A stretch of DNA of 64,000 bases from contig NZ_JADMJN010000004.1 in the NCBI RefSeq assembly GCF_018780565.1, forward strand, positions 1 through 64,000. The letters run 5' to 3'. Source of the stretch: Rhodoferax sp. (GTDB lineage: Bacteria; Pseudomonadota; Gammaproteobacteria; Burkholderiales; Burkholderiaceae_C). The notes under the pieces were generated by a model. The model searched no databases. It had not been told where the DNA came from and saw nothing but the letters and a program-made list of their open reading frames with translations. This document shows positions 53,152 to 64,000 of the stretch, one piece after another; the stretch's first letter is position 1; every line of letters starts with the position of its first letter. The translations under genes and the position numbers were made by a program.

Positions 53152-54099
53152 TTGAAGCCTAACGTGGTCAGTGCCGATGTCCTGTTTGAAGAATTCAGGG
53201 GGATTCTGAAGTGGGAGTGGCTGGCGGGCTTGGGTGCATCAGAACGCCGTTTTGATGAGGTGGCCGTACGCGCCGCGCGTTCCGGAGCCGATCTGGTTGG
53301 GTACCTGAATTACATTCATCCTTATCGCGTCCAGATTCTGGGTGTACGTGAGATTGCCTACCTCACCAATGCCACGCCGGAAGACTGCGCGCGCCGGATA
53401 TCCCGTATCGTCACACTGGAGCCGCCGGTACTGATTCTGGCCGACGGGCAGAGTGCGCCTGATGCCTTGCTGTCCATGTGCGAACGTGCGCAGATTCCCA
53501 TGTTCTCGACGCAGGGCTCGTCCGCGTTTGTGATTGATGTGCTGCGGGCTTACCTGTCCAAGCATTTTGCCGACCGTACCTCGATGCACGGTGTGTTCAT
53601 GGACATTCTTGGTCTGGGCGTGTTGATCACAGGCGAATCCGGGCTCGGCAAGAGTGAATTGGGACTGGAGCTGATCTCTCGTGGCAATGGTTTGGTGGCC
53701 GACGATGCAGTGGATTTGTTTCGGATCAATCAGAACACCATTGAAGGCCGATGCCCCGAATTGCTGCAAAACCTGCTGGAAGTACGCGGCATCGGTCTGC
53801 TGGATATTCGCTGTATTTTTGGGGAAACGGCGGTTCGGCGCAAGATGCGCCTCAAGCTCATCGTGCATCTCGTGCGCCGTGAAACCCTGGAGCGCGAGTA
53901 CGAGCGCATACCTTATGAGCCCCTGACCCAGGATGTGCTGGGCGTCCCTGTGCGCAAGGTCGTGATTCAGGTGGTGGCGGGTCGCAATATCGCCGTGCTG
54001 GTGGAGGCTGCGGTACGCAATACCATTTTGCAGTTGCGCGGCATTGATACTTACCAGGAATTTGTCGAACGCCACCGAAAGGCCATGGAGCAGGAATAG
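53152..54099 (+). CDS. hprK: HPr kinase/phosphorylase
   Basis: Bifunctional enzyme that phosphorylates or dephosphorylates HPr on serine. The 315-residue protein has the Walker A loop [20 protein letters not shown] and the signature [19 protein letters not shown] start at 53152 gives [17 protein letters not shown], matching betaproteobacterial homologues; GTG at 53164 is the alternative. It follows ptsN, as is normal in betaproteobacteria, and meets fur tail to tail. Confidence 0.94.
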   Translation: MKPNVVSADVLFEEFRGILKWEWLAGLGASERRFDEVAVRAARSGADLVGYLNYIHPYRVQILGVREIAYLTNATPEDCARRISRIVTLEPPVLILADGQSAPDALLSMCERAQIPMFSTQGSSAFVIDVLRAYLSKHFADRTSMHGVFMDILGLGVLITGESGLGKSELGLELISRGNGLVADDAVDLFRINQNTIEGRCPELLQNLLEVRGIGLLDIRCIFGETAVRRKMRLKLIVHLVRRETLEREYERIPYEPLTQDVLGVPVRKVVIQVVAGRNIAVLVEAAVRNTILQLRGIDTYQEFVERHRKAMEQE

Positions 54100-54140
54100 T
54101 GCCCCGGGACATGCGGCAGTTCGTTGCTGCGTTCCCCTGG

Positions 54141-54587
54141 TCAGCCGTGGCTGCGTGGCGATGCAGGCCGGTTCGGGCACTTCTCCCGCGTGCAGTGGGC
54201 GTAGAGGCTCAGCGCATGGTCAGCGATGGCGAATCCCTTGGATTTGGCGACCGCTTGCTGGCGTTTTTCAATCTCCGCGTCGTAGAACTCTTCCACTTTG
54301 CCGCAGTCCAGACATACCAGGTGATCGTGGTGCTGCCCCTCATTGAGTTCATAGACCGCTTTGCCGCTTTCAAAATGGCTGCGGGTCAGGATATCGGCTT
54401 GTTCGAACTGTGCCAGCACCCGGTACACCGTGGCCAGGCCGACATCAGAACGCTCCAGCAGCAGCACGCGAAACACATCCTCAGCGGTCATGTGGCGCTG
54501 CGTTCCCTTCTGGAAGATTTCCAGTATTTTCAGCCGGGGCAGGGTGGCTTTGAGGCCGGTGTTTTTGAGTTCGTCGATATTGGTCAT
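54141..54587 (-). CDS. fur: Ferric uptake regulator Fur
   Basis: Iron-responsive repressor of 148 residues. The winged helix has [17 protein letters not shown] and [20 protein letters not shown]. The metal sites are in [18 protein letters not shown] and [10 protein letters not shown]. The start [11 protein letters not shown] at 54587 is preferred over an in-frame ATG 15 bases upstream. It is divergent from bamE, the usual betaproteobacterial order. Confidence 0.96.
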   Translation of the reverse strand: MTNIDELKNTGLKATLPRLKILEIFQKGTQRHMTAEDVFRVLLLERSDVGLATVYRVLAQFEQADILTRSHFESGKAVYELNEGQHHDHLVCLDCGKVEEFYDAEIEKRQQAVAKSKGFAIADHALSLYAHCTREKCPNRPASPRSHG

Positions 54588-54674
54588 GGGGAGGTCTTTC
54601 ACTTGCCCGCTGGCAGCCCGCCGCCGCAGGCGCAGCCGCTACAATGGGCCGATCATATCGCCACACCTCAAGTA

Positions 54675-55217
54675 ATGCCTCATCTTCAACGTTCTCGTGT
54701 TTGTTTGAGCCTGCTCCTGGTTGCCTGCGCAACCCTGGTGGCCTGTGGCAGCCTGAACGGTGCCGGCAACAGTATTGCCAGTGTGGTGACTCCCTACAAA
54801 ATGGAAATCGTCCAGGGCAATTTTGTGTCCAAGGAGCAGGCCGCTGCCGTGAAGCCTGGCATGAGCCGGACACAGGTGCGGGACATTTTGGGCACCCCCC
54901 TGTTGGCCAGCATCTTTCATGCTGATCGCTGGGATTATGTTTTCACTTTCAAGCGCCAGGGCGTGGAGCCGCAAGCACGCCGCGTCACCGTGTTTTTCAA
55001 AGGTGATGCCCTGGAGCGCATGGAAGCCGATGCCCTGCCCAGCGAAACCGAATTCGTGAGCTTGCTGGATTCAGGCCGTAAACAAGGGAAGGTCCCGGTA
55101 CTGGAGCTGAGCGAGGAAGAGCTGAAACAATTGCCGGCACCGGTCAAAGCTGCGGAGAGCAAGCCGCTCCCGCCCTTGCCTGTCAGCTATCCCCCGCTTG
55201 AGTCTTCCAGCCGCTAG
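54675..55217 (+). CDS. bamE: Outer membrane assembly lipoprotein BamE (SmpA/OmlA)
   Basis: Lipoprotein of the BAM complex that inserts outer-membrane proteins. The 180-residue precursor has a signal peptide with lipobox LVAC, Cys24 being the lipidated residue. VKPGMSRTQVRDILGTPLL and DRWDYVFTFKRQG are family signatures. The C-terminal tail is Pro/Glu-rich and longer than in E. coli. TACAAT at about 54639-54644 is a plausible -10 box. dapB follows by 15 bases. Confidence 0.94.
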   Translation: MPHLQRSRVCLSLLLVACATLVACGSLNGAGNSIASVVTPYKMEIVQGNFVSKEQAAAVKPGMSRTQVRDILGTPLLASIFHADRWDYVFTFKRQGVEPQARRVTVFFKGDALERMEADALPSETEFVSLLDSGRKQGKVPVLELSEEELKQLPAPVKAAESKPLPPLPVSYPPLESSSR

Positions 55218-56698
<1,481 letters not shown>

Positions 56699-56715
56699 CT
56701 TGACCGGGGCATTGG

Positions 56716-57156
56716 ATGTCTTTTGGCCGTCTCGAACGCACCCAGGGTCCTCAACCCATGAGCGAGATCAACATGACGCCACTGGTGGATGTGATGCTGG
56801 TGCTGGTCGTCATCTTCATCATCACGGCCCCCTTGCTGGCAAGCTCCATCAAGCTCGACTTGCCCAAGACCGCCGCAGCCCAACCCGGTGAGGCGCCGAA
56901 GTTTGTGACCGTGGTGGTGGACAAGTCCGGTCAGGTCTATCTCAATGACAAACCGTTAGAGCTGCTTGCGCTGGCCCGGCAACTGGAGCAGACTGCCAAA
57001 GACAACCCCCAGACCGAGGTGCAGTTGCGTGCCGATGCCGCTGTCCCCTACGGACGAATCGTGGAGGTCATGGGGACCGCACAAAAAGCCGGTTTGAACC
57101 GCATCGGTTTTGTTGCGGATGCGAATCCCGGCGTGATGCCCCAGGCCAAACCCTAA
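56716..57156 (+). CDS. exbD: ExbD/TolR family protein
   Basis: A 146-residue protein with one membrane helix. The signature MSEINMTPLVDVMLVLVVIFI holds the conserved proton-binding Asp; a periplasmic domain ends with VEVMGTAQKAGLNRIGFVAD. It follows exbB by 17 bases and forms the motor with it. leuS follows by 43 bases. Confidence 0.94.
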   Translation: MSFGRLERTQGPQPMSEINMTPLVDVMLVLVVIFIITAPLLASSIKLDLPKTAAAQPGEAPKFVTVVVDKSGQVYLNDKPLELLALARQLEQTAKDNPQTEVQLRADAAVPYGRIVEVMGTAQKAGLNRIGFVADANPGVMPQAKP

Positions 57157-57199
57157 AATCGGGTGATTGCGATCTTCCTGATCGCCTGAGTGAATCCAA

Positions 57200-59866
57200 A
57201 TGCAAGACAAATACAACCACCTCGATGTCGAAAAAGCCGCGCACAGCCACTGGACGGCTGCAGACGCCTACCGCGTGATCGAAGACGCGTCCAAGAAGAA
57301 GTTCTACGCCTGTTCCATGCTGCCCTACCCCAGTGGCAAGCTGCACATGGGGCACGTGCGCAATTACACGATCAACGACATGCTCACGCGCTATTTGCGC
57401 ATGAATGGCTACAACGTGCTTATGCCCATGGGTTGGGACGCCTTTGGTTTGCCAGCGGAGAATGCGGCACTCAAGAACGGCGTGCCCCCGGCAAAATGGA
57501 CCTACGAGAACATCGCCTACATGAAGAAGCAGATGCAGGCGATGGGACTGGCCATCGACTGGTCGCGCGAAGTGGCAACCTGCGATCCCAGCTACTACAA
57601 GTGGAATCAGTGGCTGTTTTTGAAAATGCTGGAAAAAGGCATTGCCTACCGCAAGACCCAGGTTGTCAACTGGGACCCGGTCGACCAGACTGTGCTGGCG
57701 AACGAGCAGGTGATCGATGGCAAGGGCTGGCGCACTGGTGCCGTGGTGGAAAAGCGCGAGATTCCCGGTTACTACCTGAAGATTACCGACTATGCCGAAG
57801 AGCTTCTGGATCATGTGAAAACCGGTTTGCCGGGCTGGCCCGAGCGCGTCAAGCTGATGCAGGAAAACTGGATCGGCAAGTCTGAAGGTGTGCGCTTTGC
57901 GTTCCCGCATGACATCAGGAATGCATCTGGTGAATTGATTGACGATGGACGGATGTACGTTTTCACCACCCGTGCAGACACCATCATGGGCGTCACATTT
58001 TGTGCAGTGGCACCCGAGCACCCGCTGGCCACGCACGCCGCGCAGACGAACCCGAAACTCGCAGCCTTCATTGAAGAGTGCAAGAAAGGCGGCACCACCG
58101 AGGCGGAACTCGCGGTGCGCGAAAAAGAAGGCATGCCGACAGGCCTGTACGTGACTCACCCGCTCAATGGCCACAAGGTGCAGGTCTGGGTTGGCAACTA
58201 CGTCCTGATGAGTTACGGCGATGGGGCTGTCATGGGCGTGCCTGCGCATGATGAGCGTGATTTCGCGTTTGCCAAGAAGTACGGCATTGCCATTGTTGAA
58301 GTGGTGCTGGTGGATGGTCAGACCTATGACTACGATCAGTGGCAGGACTGGTATGGCGACAAGCAGCGCGGCGTCACGATCAACTCGGACAGTTTCAGTG
58401 GCCTGTCCTACAAGGACGCGGTCAATGCCGTGAGCCACGCGCTGCAGCTCAAGGGCCTGGGCGAGAAAAAAACCACCTGGCGTCTGCGCGACTGGGGTGT
58501 CAGCCGGCAACGCTACTGGGGCACGCCGATTCCCATCATCCACTGTCCCGAACATGGTGCCGTTCCCGTGCCCGAGAAGGATTTGCCCGTGGTGTTGCCA
58601 CAGGATTGCGTGCCTGACGGATCGGGTAACCCCTTGCACAAGCACGAGGGCTTTCATGCCGGCGTGGTGTGTCCTGTTTGTGGCGCCAAGGCGCGTCGCG
58701 AGACCGATACCATGGACACCTTCGTGGACTCCAGCTGGTATTTCATGCGCTACTGTGATCCGAGCAACAGCGAGAAGATGGTGGCCGAGGGCGCCAATTA
58801 CTGGATGCCGATGGACCAGTACATCGGGGGCATTGAGCACGCGATTCTGCACTTGCTGTACGCGCGCTTCTGGACCAAGGTCATGCGTGACCTCGGCCTC
58901 GTCAAGGTGGATGAGCCGTTCACCAAACTGCTGACCCAGGGCATGGTGCTCAACCACATTTACTCGCGCAAGTCTGACAAGGGTGGCATCGAGTATTTCT
59001 GGCCGCATGAGGTGGAAGACTTCCACGACGTGACGGGCAAGGTCCTTGGCGCGAAGCTCAAGGCCGCCAAGGGTGATCTGCCTGTGGGCACCCTCATCAC
59101 CTACGAGGGTGTGGGTACGATGAGCAAGAGTAAAAACAATGGCGTTGACCCCCAGGACCTGATTGAAAAATACGGCGCCGACACGGCTCGCCTGTACACC
59201 ATGTTCACCGCGCCACCCGAAGCCACACTGGAGTGGAACGATGCGGCGGTCGAGGGCAGCTACCGCTTCCTGCGCCGCGTCTGGAATTTTGGCGTCAAGC
59301 TGTCTGCTATTGAAAATGTAGCAACTGAGGCAGAAAATACGGAGGGGAAGATCGAATTTGGCAAGGAAGCCAAGGCGCTGCGGCTGGATATTCACACCGT
59401 GTTCAAGCAGATCGACTACGACTACCAGCGCATGCAATACAACACCGTGGTGTCGGGCGCAATGAAGCTGCTCAACGCGCTGGAAGACTTCAAAAGCGAT
59501 GGTTCTCGCGGTAGTCAGGCAGCGGTGCGGGAAGGTTTTGGCATTCTGCTGCGTGCCATCTACCCGGCCACGCCTCACCTTACGCATGCGCTCTGGGCGG
59601 AGTTGGGCTACGCAGCCCTGCACGGTGACTTGCTCGATGCACCCTGGCCCAAGGCGGATGAGTCTGCGCTGCAACAGGACGAAATTGAGCTGATGTTGCA
59701 GATCAACGGCAAACTCCGGGGCTCGGTGGTGGTGCCTGCAGGTGCGTCCAGGCAGGCGATAGAGCAAGCCGCGATCAACAGCGAGATATTTGTGAAGCTG
59801 GCCGAGGGTGCCGCACCCAAAAAGGTCATCGTGGTGCCGGGGCGGCTGGTCAATCTGGTGGTTTAA
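57200..59866 (+). CDS. leuS: Leucyl-tRNA synthetase
   Basis: Charges tRNA-Leu. The 888-residue class I enzyme has the HIGH motif as [14 protein letters not shown], an editing domain ([20 protein letters not shown]), [25 protein letters not shown] and the KMSKS motif [13 protein letters not shown]. An AT-rich 17-mer (59306-59322) in the C-terminal region encodes AIENVA. lptE follows by 12 bases. Confidence 0.98.
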   Translation: MQDKYNHLDVEKAAHSHWTAADAYRVIEDASKKKFYACSMLPYPSGKLHMGHVRNYTINDMLTRYLRMNGYNVLMPMGWDAFGLPAENAALKNGVPPAKWTYENIAYMKKQMQAMGLAIDWSREVATCDPSYYKWNQWLFLKMLEKGIAYRKTQVVNWDPVDQTVLANEQVIDGKGWRTGAVVEKREIPGYYLKITDYAEELLDHVKTGLPGWPERVKLMQENWIGKSEGVRFAFPHDIRNASGELIDDGRMYVFTTRADTIMGVTFCAVAPEHPLATHAAQTNPKLAAFIEECKKGGTTEAELAVREKEGMPTGLYVTHPLNGHKVQVWVGNYVLMSYGDGAVMGVPAHDERDFAFAKKYGIAIVEVVLVDGQTYDYDQWQDWYGDKQRGVTINSDSFSGLSYKDAVNAVSHALQLKGLGEKKTTWRLRDWGVSRQRYWGTPIPIIHCPEHGAVPVPEKDLPVVLPQDCVPDGSGNPLHKHEGFHAGVVCPVCGAKARRETDTMDTFVDSSWYFMRYCDPSNSEKMVAEGANYWMPMDQYIGGIEHAILHLLYARFWTKVMRDLGLVKVDEPFTKLLTQGMVLNHIYSRKSDKGGIEYFWPHEVEDFHDVTGKVLGAKLKAAKGDLPVGTLITYEGVGTMSKSKNNGVDPQDLIEKYGADTARLYTMFTAPPEATLEWNDAAVEGSYRFLRRVWNFGVKLSAIENVATEAENTEGKIEFGKEAKALRLDIHTVFKQIDYDYQRMQYNTVVSGAMKLLNALEDFKSDGSRGSQAAVREGFGILLRAIYPATPHLTHALWAELGYAALHGDLLDAPWPKADESALQQDEIELMLQINGKLRGSVVVPAGASRQAIEQAAINSEIFVKLAEGAAPKKVIVVPGRLVNLVV

Positions 59867-59878
59867 AACCAAATACAC

Positions 59879-60403
59879 ATGAAACGTCGCTCCGCTCTCG
59901 CGCTGGTGGGTCAGGTCAGTCTGGCAAGTCTCTTCACTCTGGCAGCCGCAGGCTGCGGGTTCAAGCTGCGCGGCAACCAGAATTTTGCTTTTTCGACCAT
60001 TGAGATCACGCCCAATCCGGGCGGGGCCGTCGCTGGGGAGTTGCGCCGCTCTTTTGGTGGCGCCGTGCGTGTGCTGGGGCCTGACGAGCCGCCCGCAGAG
60101 GCGCAGGTGGTGGTCGACATACTGCAGGAGCAGCGCGAAAAGACGGTCGTGGGCGTGAACAGCTCGGGCCAGGTGCGCGAGTTCCAGTTGCGTATCCGGG
60201 TCAACTTCCGGGTGCGGGGCCGCGATGGCAAGGAACTGTTGCCTGAAACTGAAATCGTGCAGCGGCGCGATATCAGTTTCAATGAATCAGCCGTGCTGGC
60301 CAAGGAGGCTGAGGAGGCCTTGTTGTACCGGGACATGCAGTCGGACATCGTGCAGCAGCTCCGCCGTCGCCTGGCGGTTGTCAGCTATGCAGCTAGCCCT
60401 TAG
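59879..60403 (+). CDS. lptE: LPS-assembly lipoprotein LptE
   Basis: Outer-membrane lipoprotein that plugs LptD during LPS export. The 174-residue precursor has a signal peptide and lipobox LAAAGC with Cys26. GFKLRGNQNFAFSTIEI and VNSSGQVREFQLRIRVNFRV fit the family. holA starts 17 bases before its stop, so translation is coupled. leuS-lptE-holA is the conserved order. Confidence 0.94.
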   Translation: MKRRSALALVGQVSLASLFTLAAAGCGFKLRGNQNFAFSTIEITPNPGGAVAGELRRSFGGAVRVLGPDEPPAEAQVVVDILQEQREKTVVGVNSSGQVREFQLRIRVNFRVRGRDGKELLPETEIVQRRDISFNESAVLAKEAEEALLYRDMQSDIVQQLRRRLAVVSYAASP

Positions 60404-61460
60404 CCAGCTCGCTGCGCACTTGCAGAAGGGCCTGAAAAGCCTTTACACCCTGCATGGCGATGAGCCCCTGTTGATGCAGGAGGCGGCGGACACCATTCGC
60501 ACCCTGGCACGAACGCAGGGCTACACCGAGCGCACCTCGCACACCGTGGCTGGCGCGCATTTCGACTGGAGCGAGGTGCTGGCAGCGGGCGGCTCGCTCA
60601 GCCTTTTTGCCGACAAGCAGATTGTCGAACTTCGTATCCCTTCCGGGAAACCCGGCAAGGAGGGCAGCCCGGCCATCCAGCAACTGGCCGAGCAATCGCG
60701 TGGCAATGATTCGACGCTGACTTTGGTCATGTTGCCGCGCCTGGACAAAATGACCAGGAGCGGTGCCTGGTTTGGCGCTTTGGAAAGTTTTGGCGTCACG
60801 ATCCAGATTGATCCGATCGAGCGCAATGCCTTGCCACAATGGATTGCACAACGCCTGGCCGCGCAAGGACAGCGTGTGGCCTCCGGCGAGGACGGGCAGC
60901 GCACTCTGCAGTTTTTTGCCGATCGGGTCGAGGGAAATTTGCTGGCGGCCCACCAGGAAATCCAAAAACTCGCCCTGCTGTTTGAAGCGGGTGAGCTGGG
61001 TTTTGATCAGGTCGAGAGCGCGGTGCTGAATGTGGCGCGCTACGATGTTTTCAAACTGTCCGAGGCTGTGCTGGGGGGGCACTCGGCCCGCGTGCAGCGC
61101 ATGCTCGATGGTCTGCAGGCTGAAGGCGAGGCGGAAGTGCTGGTGCATTACACGCTGAGTGAAGACATTCGCGCCCTCAAGCGCGTCAAGGACGCGATGG
61201 CGCAGGGCCGTCCCATGCCGATGGCCTTGCGTGAGCAACGGGTCTGGGGTGTGAAGGAGCGTTTGTTTGAACGGGTTCTGCCCCGCCTGAGCGATGTCGA
61301 TCTGCTCAACCTGCTGCAGGCGGCGCATCAGGTGGACGGCATTGTGAAAGGATTGAAACAGCCCGACTGGCCGACCGACGGCTGGCAGGCCCTGCACCGG
61401 CTGGCGCTGCAGTTATGCAGCCGGTGTGCGGTTCAGACGTCTTCGCTGCGGACGCGGTAG
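60387..61460 (+). CDS. holA: DNA polymerase III subunit delta
   Basis: Clamp-loader subunit that opens the beta clamp. The 357-residue protein starts MQLALSQLAAHLQKGLKSLYTLHGDEPLLMQEAAD and contains RVEGNLLAAHQEIQKLALL and ARYDVFKLSEAVLGG, both typical. It overlaps lptE by 17 bases. Longer in-frame starts inside lptE are rejected because the extra residues are unrelated. Confidence 0.94.
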   Translation: MQLALSQLAAHLQKGLKSLYTLHGDEPLLMQEAADTIRTLARTQGYTERTSHTVAGAHFDWSEVLAAGGSLSLFADKQIVELRIPSGKPGKEGSPAIQQLAEQSRGNDSTLTLVMLPRLDKMTRSGAWFGALESFGVTIQIDPIERNALPQWIAQRLAAQGQRVASGEDGQRTLQFFADRVEGNLLAAHQEIQKLALLFEAGELGFDQVESAVLNVARYDVFKLSEAVLGGHSARVQRMLDGLQAEGEAEVLVHYTLSEDIRALKRVKDAMAQGRPMPMALREQRVWGVKERLFERVLPRLSDVDLLNLLQAAHQVDGIVKGLKQPDWPTDGWQALHRLALQLCSRCAVQTSSLRTR

Positions 61461-61486
61461 CTGGCACAGTCGTGAGAAAATGAACC

Positions 61487-62767
61487 ATGAACACGCTCAC
61501 TATCGTTGAATACACCCAGACGCTTGGTCTTCAGGCAAAAGTAGCCTCTGCCCTGATGGCTAAAGCGTCAACAGCTATTAAAAATGGAGCGCTTCGCCGT
61601 CTGGCGGTTCTGCTGCGCGAGAACATCCCAGCGCTGCAAATCGACAATGCCAAGGACCTGGACCGGGCATTGGCCGCCGGTCTGGCCGGACCCCTGGTGG
61701 ATCGACTCAAATTGAGTCCTCAAGCAATCGAAACCTGTGCCCAGGGGTGCGAACAGCTTGCGGCCATGCCGGACGTGATTGGTGAAATCATAGGCATGAA
61801 GCAGCAGCCCAGTGGCATCCGGGTTGGGCAGATGCGAGTGCCGATTGGTGTTTTTGGCATGATCTTCGAGAGTCGGCCCAATGTCACGATCGAGGCGGCC
61901 AGCTTGTCCATCAAGAGTGGCAACGCCTGCATTTTGCGTGGCGGCTCAGAAGCCATCGAATCCAACAAGGCCCTGGCCAAACTGGTGCAGCAGGCGCTGC
62001 ATGATGCTGGTTTGCCTGCGGATGCGGTGCAACTGGTGCAAACCATCGATCGCGAGGTGGTGGGGCAACTCATTGCCATGCCGCAGTACGTGGATGTGAT
62101 CATCCCACGCGGCGGCAAGGGTTTGATTGAACGCATCAGCCGCGATGCCAAAGTGCCGGTCATCAAGCATCTGGATGGCAACTGCCATGTGTATGTGGAC
62201 GATCCCTGTGACATGGCGATGGCCGTCAAGGTGGCGGACAACGCCAAGACCAGTAAATACAGCCCCTGCAACGCCACCGAAGGCCTGCTGGTGGCGCAAG
62301 GTGTGGCGGCAGAGTTTCTTCCCCGGATTGCGGCCATCTATTCAGCCAAGGGGGTGGAGATGCGTTGCGATCCACAAGCCCACGCCTTGCTGGCTACTGT
62401 GCCCGGCGTGAGCAGCACGCCCGCCACGGAGCAGGATTGGTACGAGGAATACCTCGCGCCTATCATCAGCATCAAAATCGTGGCCGGACTGGCTGAAGCC
62501 ATTGCCCACATCAACCAGTATTCATCGCATCACACCGATGCCATCATCACGCGTGACCACATGCATGCCCAGGCTTTCCTGCGGGAAGTTGACTCGGCCA
62601 GCGTGATGGTGAACACAAGTACCCGCTTTGCCGATGGTTTCGAATACGGTCTGGGGGCAGAGATTGGCATCAGCACCGACAAATTCCATGCGCGCGGTCC
62701 GGTGGGTATCGAAGGTCTGACGTCCCTGAAATACGTGGTTATGGGTGATGGCGAGGTACGCATCTAG
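61487..62767 (+). CDS. proA: Gamma-glutamyl phosphate reductase
   Basis: Second step of proline synthesis, reducing glutamyl-5-phosphate to the semialdehyde. The 426-residue protein has [23 protein letters not shown] residues, [15 protein letters not shown], the catalytic Cys in [13 protein letters not shown] and the C-terminal [19 protein letters not shown]. An AT-rich 17-mer (61574-61590) encodes AIKNGA near the N-terminus. A run GAAAAT ends about five bases before the ATG and no Shine-Dalgarno is clear. proB is not in the window. Confidence 0.97.
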   Translation: MNTLTIVEYTQTLGLQAKVASALMAKASTAIKNGALRRLAVLLRENIPALQIDNAKDLDRALAAGLAGPLVDRLKLSPQAIETCAQGCEQLAAMPDVIGEIIGMKQQPSGIRVGQMRVPIGVFGMIFESRPNVTIEAASLSIKSGNACILRGGSEAIESNKALAKLVQQALHDAGLPADAVQLVQTIDREVVGQLIAMPQYVDVIIPRGGKGLIERISRDAKVPVIKHLDGNCHVYVDDPCDMAMAVKVADNAKTSKYSPCNATEGLLVAQGVAAEFLPRIAAIYSAKGVEMRCDPQAHALLATVPGVSSTPATEQDWYEEYLAPIISIKIVAGLAEAIAHINQYSSHHTDAIITRDHMHAQAFLREVDSASVMVNTSTRFADGFEYGLGAEIGISTDKFHARGPVGIEGLTSLKYVVMGDGEVRI

Positions 62768-62873
62768 CGCTACTGCGCCCGTTGGACTGCGTATCTCTTG
62801 CAACTGAGCGGCTTGCCCCCAAATCCTACAATTCGCAGAAGTTTTTCATTTCATTCATCCAAAGGGGGGCTGC

Positions 62874-64000
62874 ATGGTTCCGCATCTCGTCACGGCGCTC
62901 ACCGGTCCCATCAACGAACTTGAGCAGCGCATTCTCGATTCGATGCCCGCGATTGAGCGCTGGTTTCGTCTGGAGTGGATGGAGCACACGCCGCCGTTTT
63001 ACAGTTCGGTCGATGTACGCAATGCCGGATTCAAGCTCGCCCCGGTCGACACCAATCTCTTCCCCGGCGGCTGGAACCACCTGACGCCCGATATGCTGCC
63101 TCTGGCGGTGCAGGCGGCCATGGCCGCTATCGAAAAAATCTGTCCCGAGGCGCGCAACCTGCTGGTGATTCCCGAGAACCATTCGGACAACACGTTTTAC
63201 CTGTCGAACGTAGCCCAGTTGCGGCGAATTTTCCATATGGCAGGGCTCAATGTGCGCATTGGCTCCATCGATCCTGCGATCAAGAAAGCCACCACGGTCG
63301 ACTTGCCCAACGGAGAGAGCGTGACGCTTGAGCCGGTCATTCGCGGCAAGCGTCGCCTGGGCGTCAAAGATTTTGACCCCTGCACCATCCTGCTGAACAA
63401 TGACCTGCGTGCCGGCGTGCCGGGCATTCTGGAAGACATTCATGAGCAATACCTGTTGCCACCCCTGCATGCGGGTCGGGCAACACGGCGGATGAGCAAG
63501 CACTTCAAGTGCTATGAGGAAGTCGCCAAACGACTGGGCAAGCTCCTCGGGGTCGACCCCTGGCTCATCAATCCTCTGTTTGAAAAATGTGGCGAAGTCA
63601 ATTTGACCGAGGGCGTGGGCATGGACTGCCTGAGTACCAATGTGGATGCTTTGCTGACAAAAATTCGTCGCAAGTACAAGGAATACGGCATCAAGGAGAA
63701 GCCGTTCGTGATGGTCAAGGCCGACAACGGAACGCACGGCATGGGCATTGTGACGGTGCGTGACGCCAAGGACCTGGAGGAGTTATGCCAAAGAGTGCAA
63801 GTGAAGGCTCAAAGTGAAGGCGTGCGCCCGGCATCCCAGGATATCCTGGTGCAGGAAGGTGTGCTGACCAAGGAGCGCATGCACGACGCCGTGGCCGAAC
63901 CCGTGGTCTATATGATGGACCGCTATGTGGTTGGAGGTTTCTACCGGGTCCATGCGGGGCGTGGAGTGGATGAGGACCTTAGTGCGCCGGGATCGAGTTT
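62874..64000 (+). CDS. gshA: Glutamate--cysteine ligase, proteobacterial GshA type (runs off right edge)
   Basis: First step of glutathione synthesis, joining glutamate and cysteine with ATP. 375 residues are visible. MVPHLVTALTGPINELEQRILDSMPAIERWFR and DVRNAGFKLAPVDTNLFPGGWNHL match the Acidithiobacillus/betaproteobacterial type rather than the E. coli one. VMVKADNGTHGMGIV resembles an ATP-grasp loop. AAGGGGGGC lies just before the ATG and TACAAT at 62827-62832 is a possible -10 box. The C-terminus lies beyond base 64000. Confidence 0.92.
   Translation, partial: MVPHLVTALTGPINELEQRILDSMPAIERWFRLEWMEHTPPFYSSVDVRNAGFKLAPVDTNLFPGGWNHLTPDMLPLAVQAAMAAIEKICPEARNLLVIPENHSDNTFYLSNVAQLRRIFHMAGLNVRIGSIDPAIKKATTVDLPNGESVTLEPVIRGKRRLGVKDFDPCTILLNNDLRAGVPGILEDIHEQYLLPPLHAGRATRRMSKHFKCYEEVAKRLGKLLGVDPWLINPLFEKCGEVNLTEGVGMDCLSTNVDALLTKIRRKYKEYGIKEKPFVMVKADNGTHGMGIVTVRDAKDLEELCQRVQVKAQSEGVRPASQDILVQEGVLTKERMHDAVAEPVVYMMDRYVVGGFYRVHAGRGVDEDLSAPGSS

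Noticed and set aside
57068..59878. 936-codon open frame on the minus strand, antisense to leuS
   Set aside because: Complementary-frame shadow of leuS. The product is His/Val/Gly-rich without motifs, and there is no ribosome site or promoter.

Overview
The window is 64 kb of GC-rich chromosomal DNA from a betaproteobacterium, most likely a member of the Comamonadaceae close to Rhodoferax or Polaromonas. Grounds for this are the gene neighbourhoods (bamE-dapB-exbBD-leuS-lptE-holA-proA; hpf-ptsN-hprK; purE-purK-sua5), the protein sequences, and a GC-rich double-hairpin repeat (4013-4089 and 8871-8945) that I recall as typical of that family. No rRNA, tRNA, insertion sequence, prophage or CRISPR array was seen.

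Layout. 1-2432: N-terminal part of a CHASE/PAS sensor histidine kinase that runs off the left edge. 2579-6265: pyruvate kinase, class II aldolase and purC. 6262-8869: a LysR regulator divergent from mmsA, with a strong palindrome between them. 8959-13069: ybbN, purEK, a Sua5-type t6A gene and a universal stress protein. 13070-14216: an island-like stretch with an attC-like fold 20 bases before a TRIC/UPF0126 gene of foreign codon usage, then a pentanucleotide tandem repeat. 14217-20829: SemiSWEET, dacB, EamA transporters, tsaB-rimI, a family-4 uracil-DNA glycosylase and pyrF. 21250-24634: an isoquinoline-1-oxidoreductase-type molybdoenzyme (iorAB) with a TetR regulator. 24653-34766: another EamA exporter, a 1275-residue GGDEF/EAL protein, a K+ channel with a C-terminal zinc ribbon, uvrA and an MFS transporter; then ssb.

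35363-43417 is the most interesting region. One promoter precedes seven tightly packed genes: an RND adaptor and pump, a sulfide:quinone oxidoreductase (SQR) with all three catalytic cysteines, a DUF2892 membrane protein, an OsmC-type peroxidase, a second and different SQR-like flavoprotein, and a CsoR/FrmR/CstR-type repressor. The promoter -10 box lies inside a G/C-tract inverted repeat of the kind used by CsoR-family repressors. The simplest reading is an autoregulated sulfide/persulfide response operon that also carries an efflux pump.

43414-64000 is mostly housekeeping: mnmA-nudJ, pntAB, fadD, mtnN, corA, hpf-ptsN-hprK, fur, bamE, dapB, exbBD, leuS, lptE, holA, proA, and gshA, which runs off the right edge.

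Patterns across the window: a 17-bp AT-rich motif (GCTA...AGC) recurs inside GC-rich coding sequences; several genes have a -10-like hexamer 5-6 nt before the start codon and no spaced Shine-Dalgarno sequence, suggesting leaderless mRNAs; three convergent gene pairs interlock their stop codons in a CTAA or CTAG tetranucleotide.
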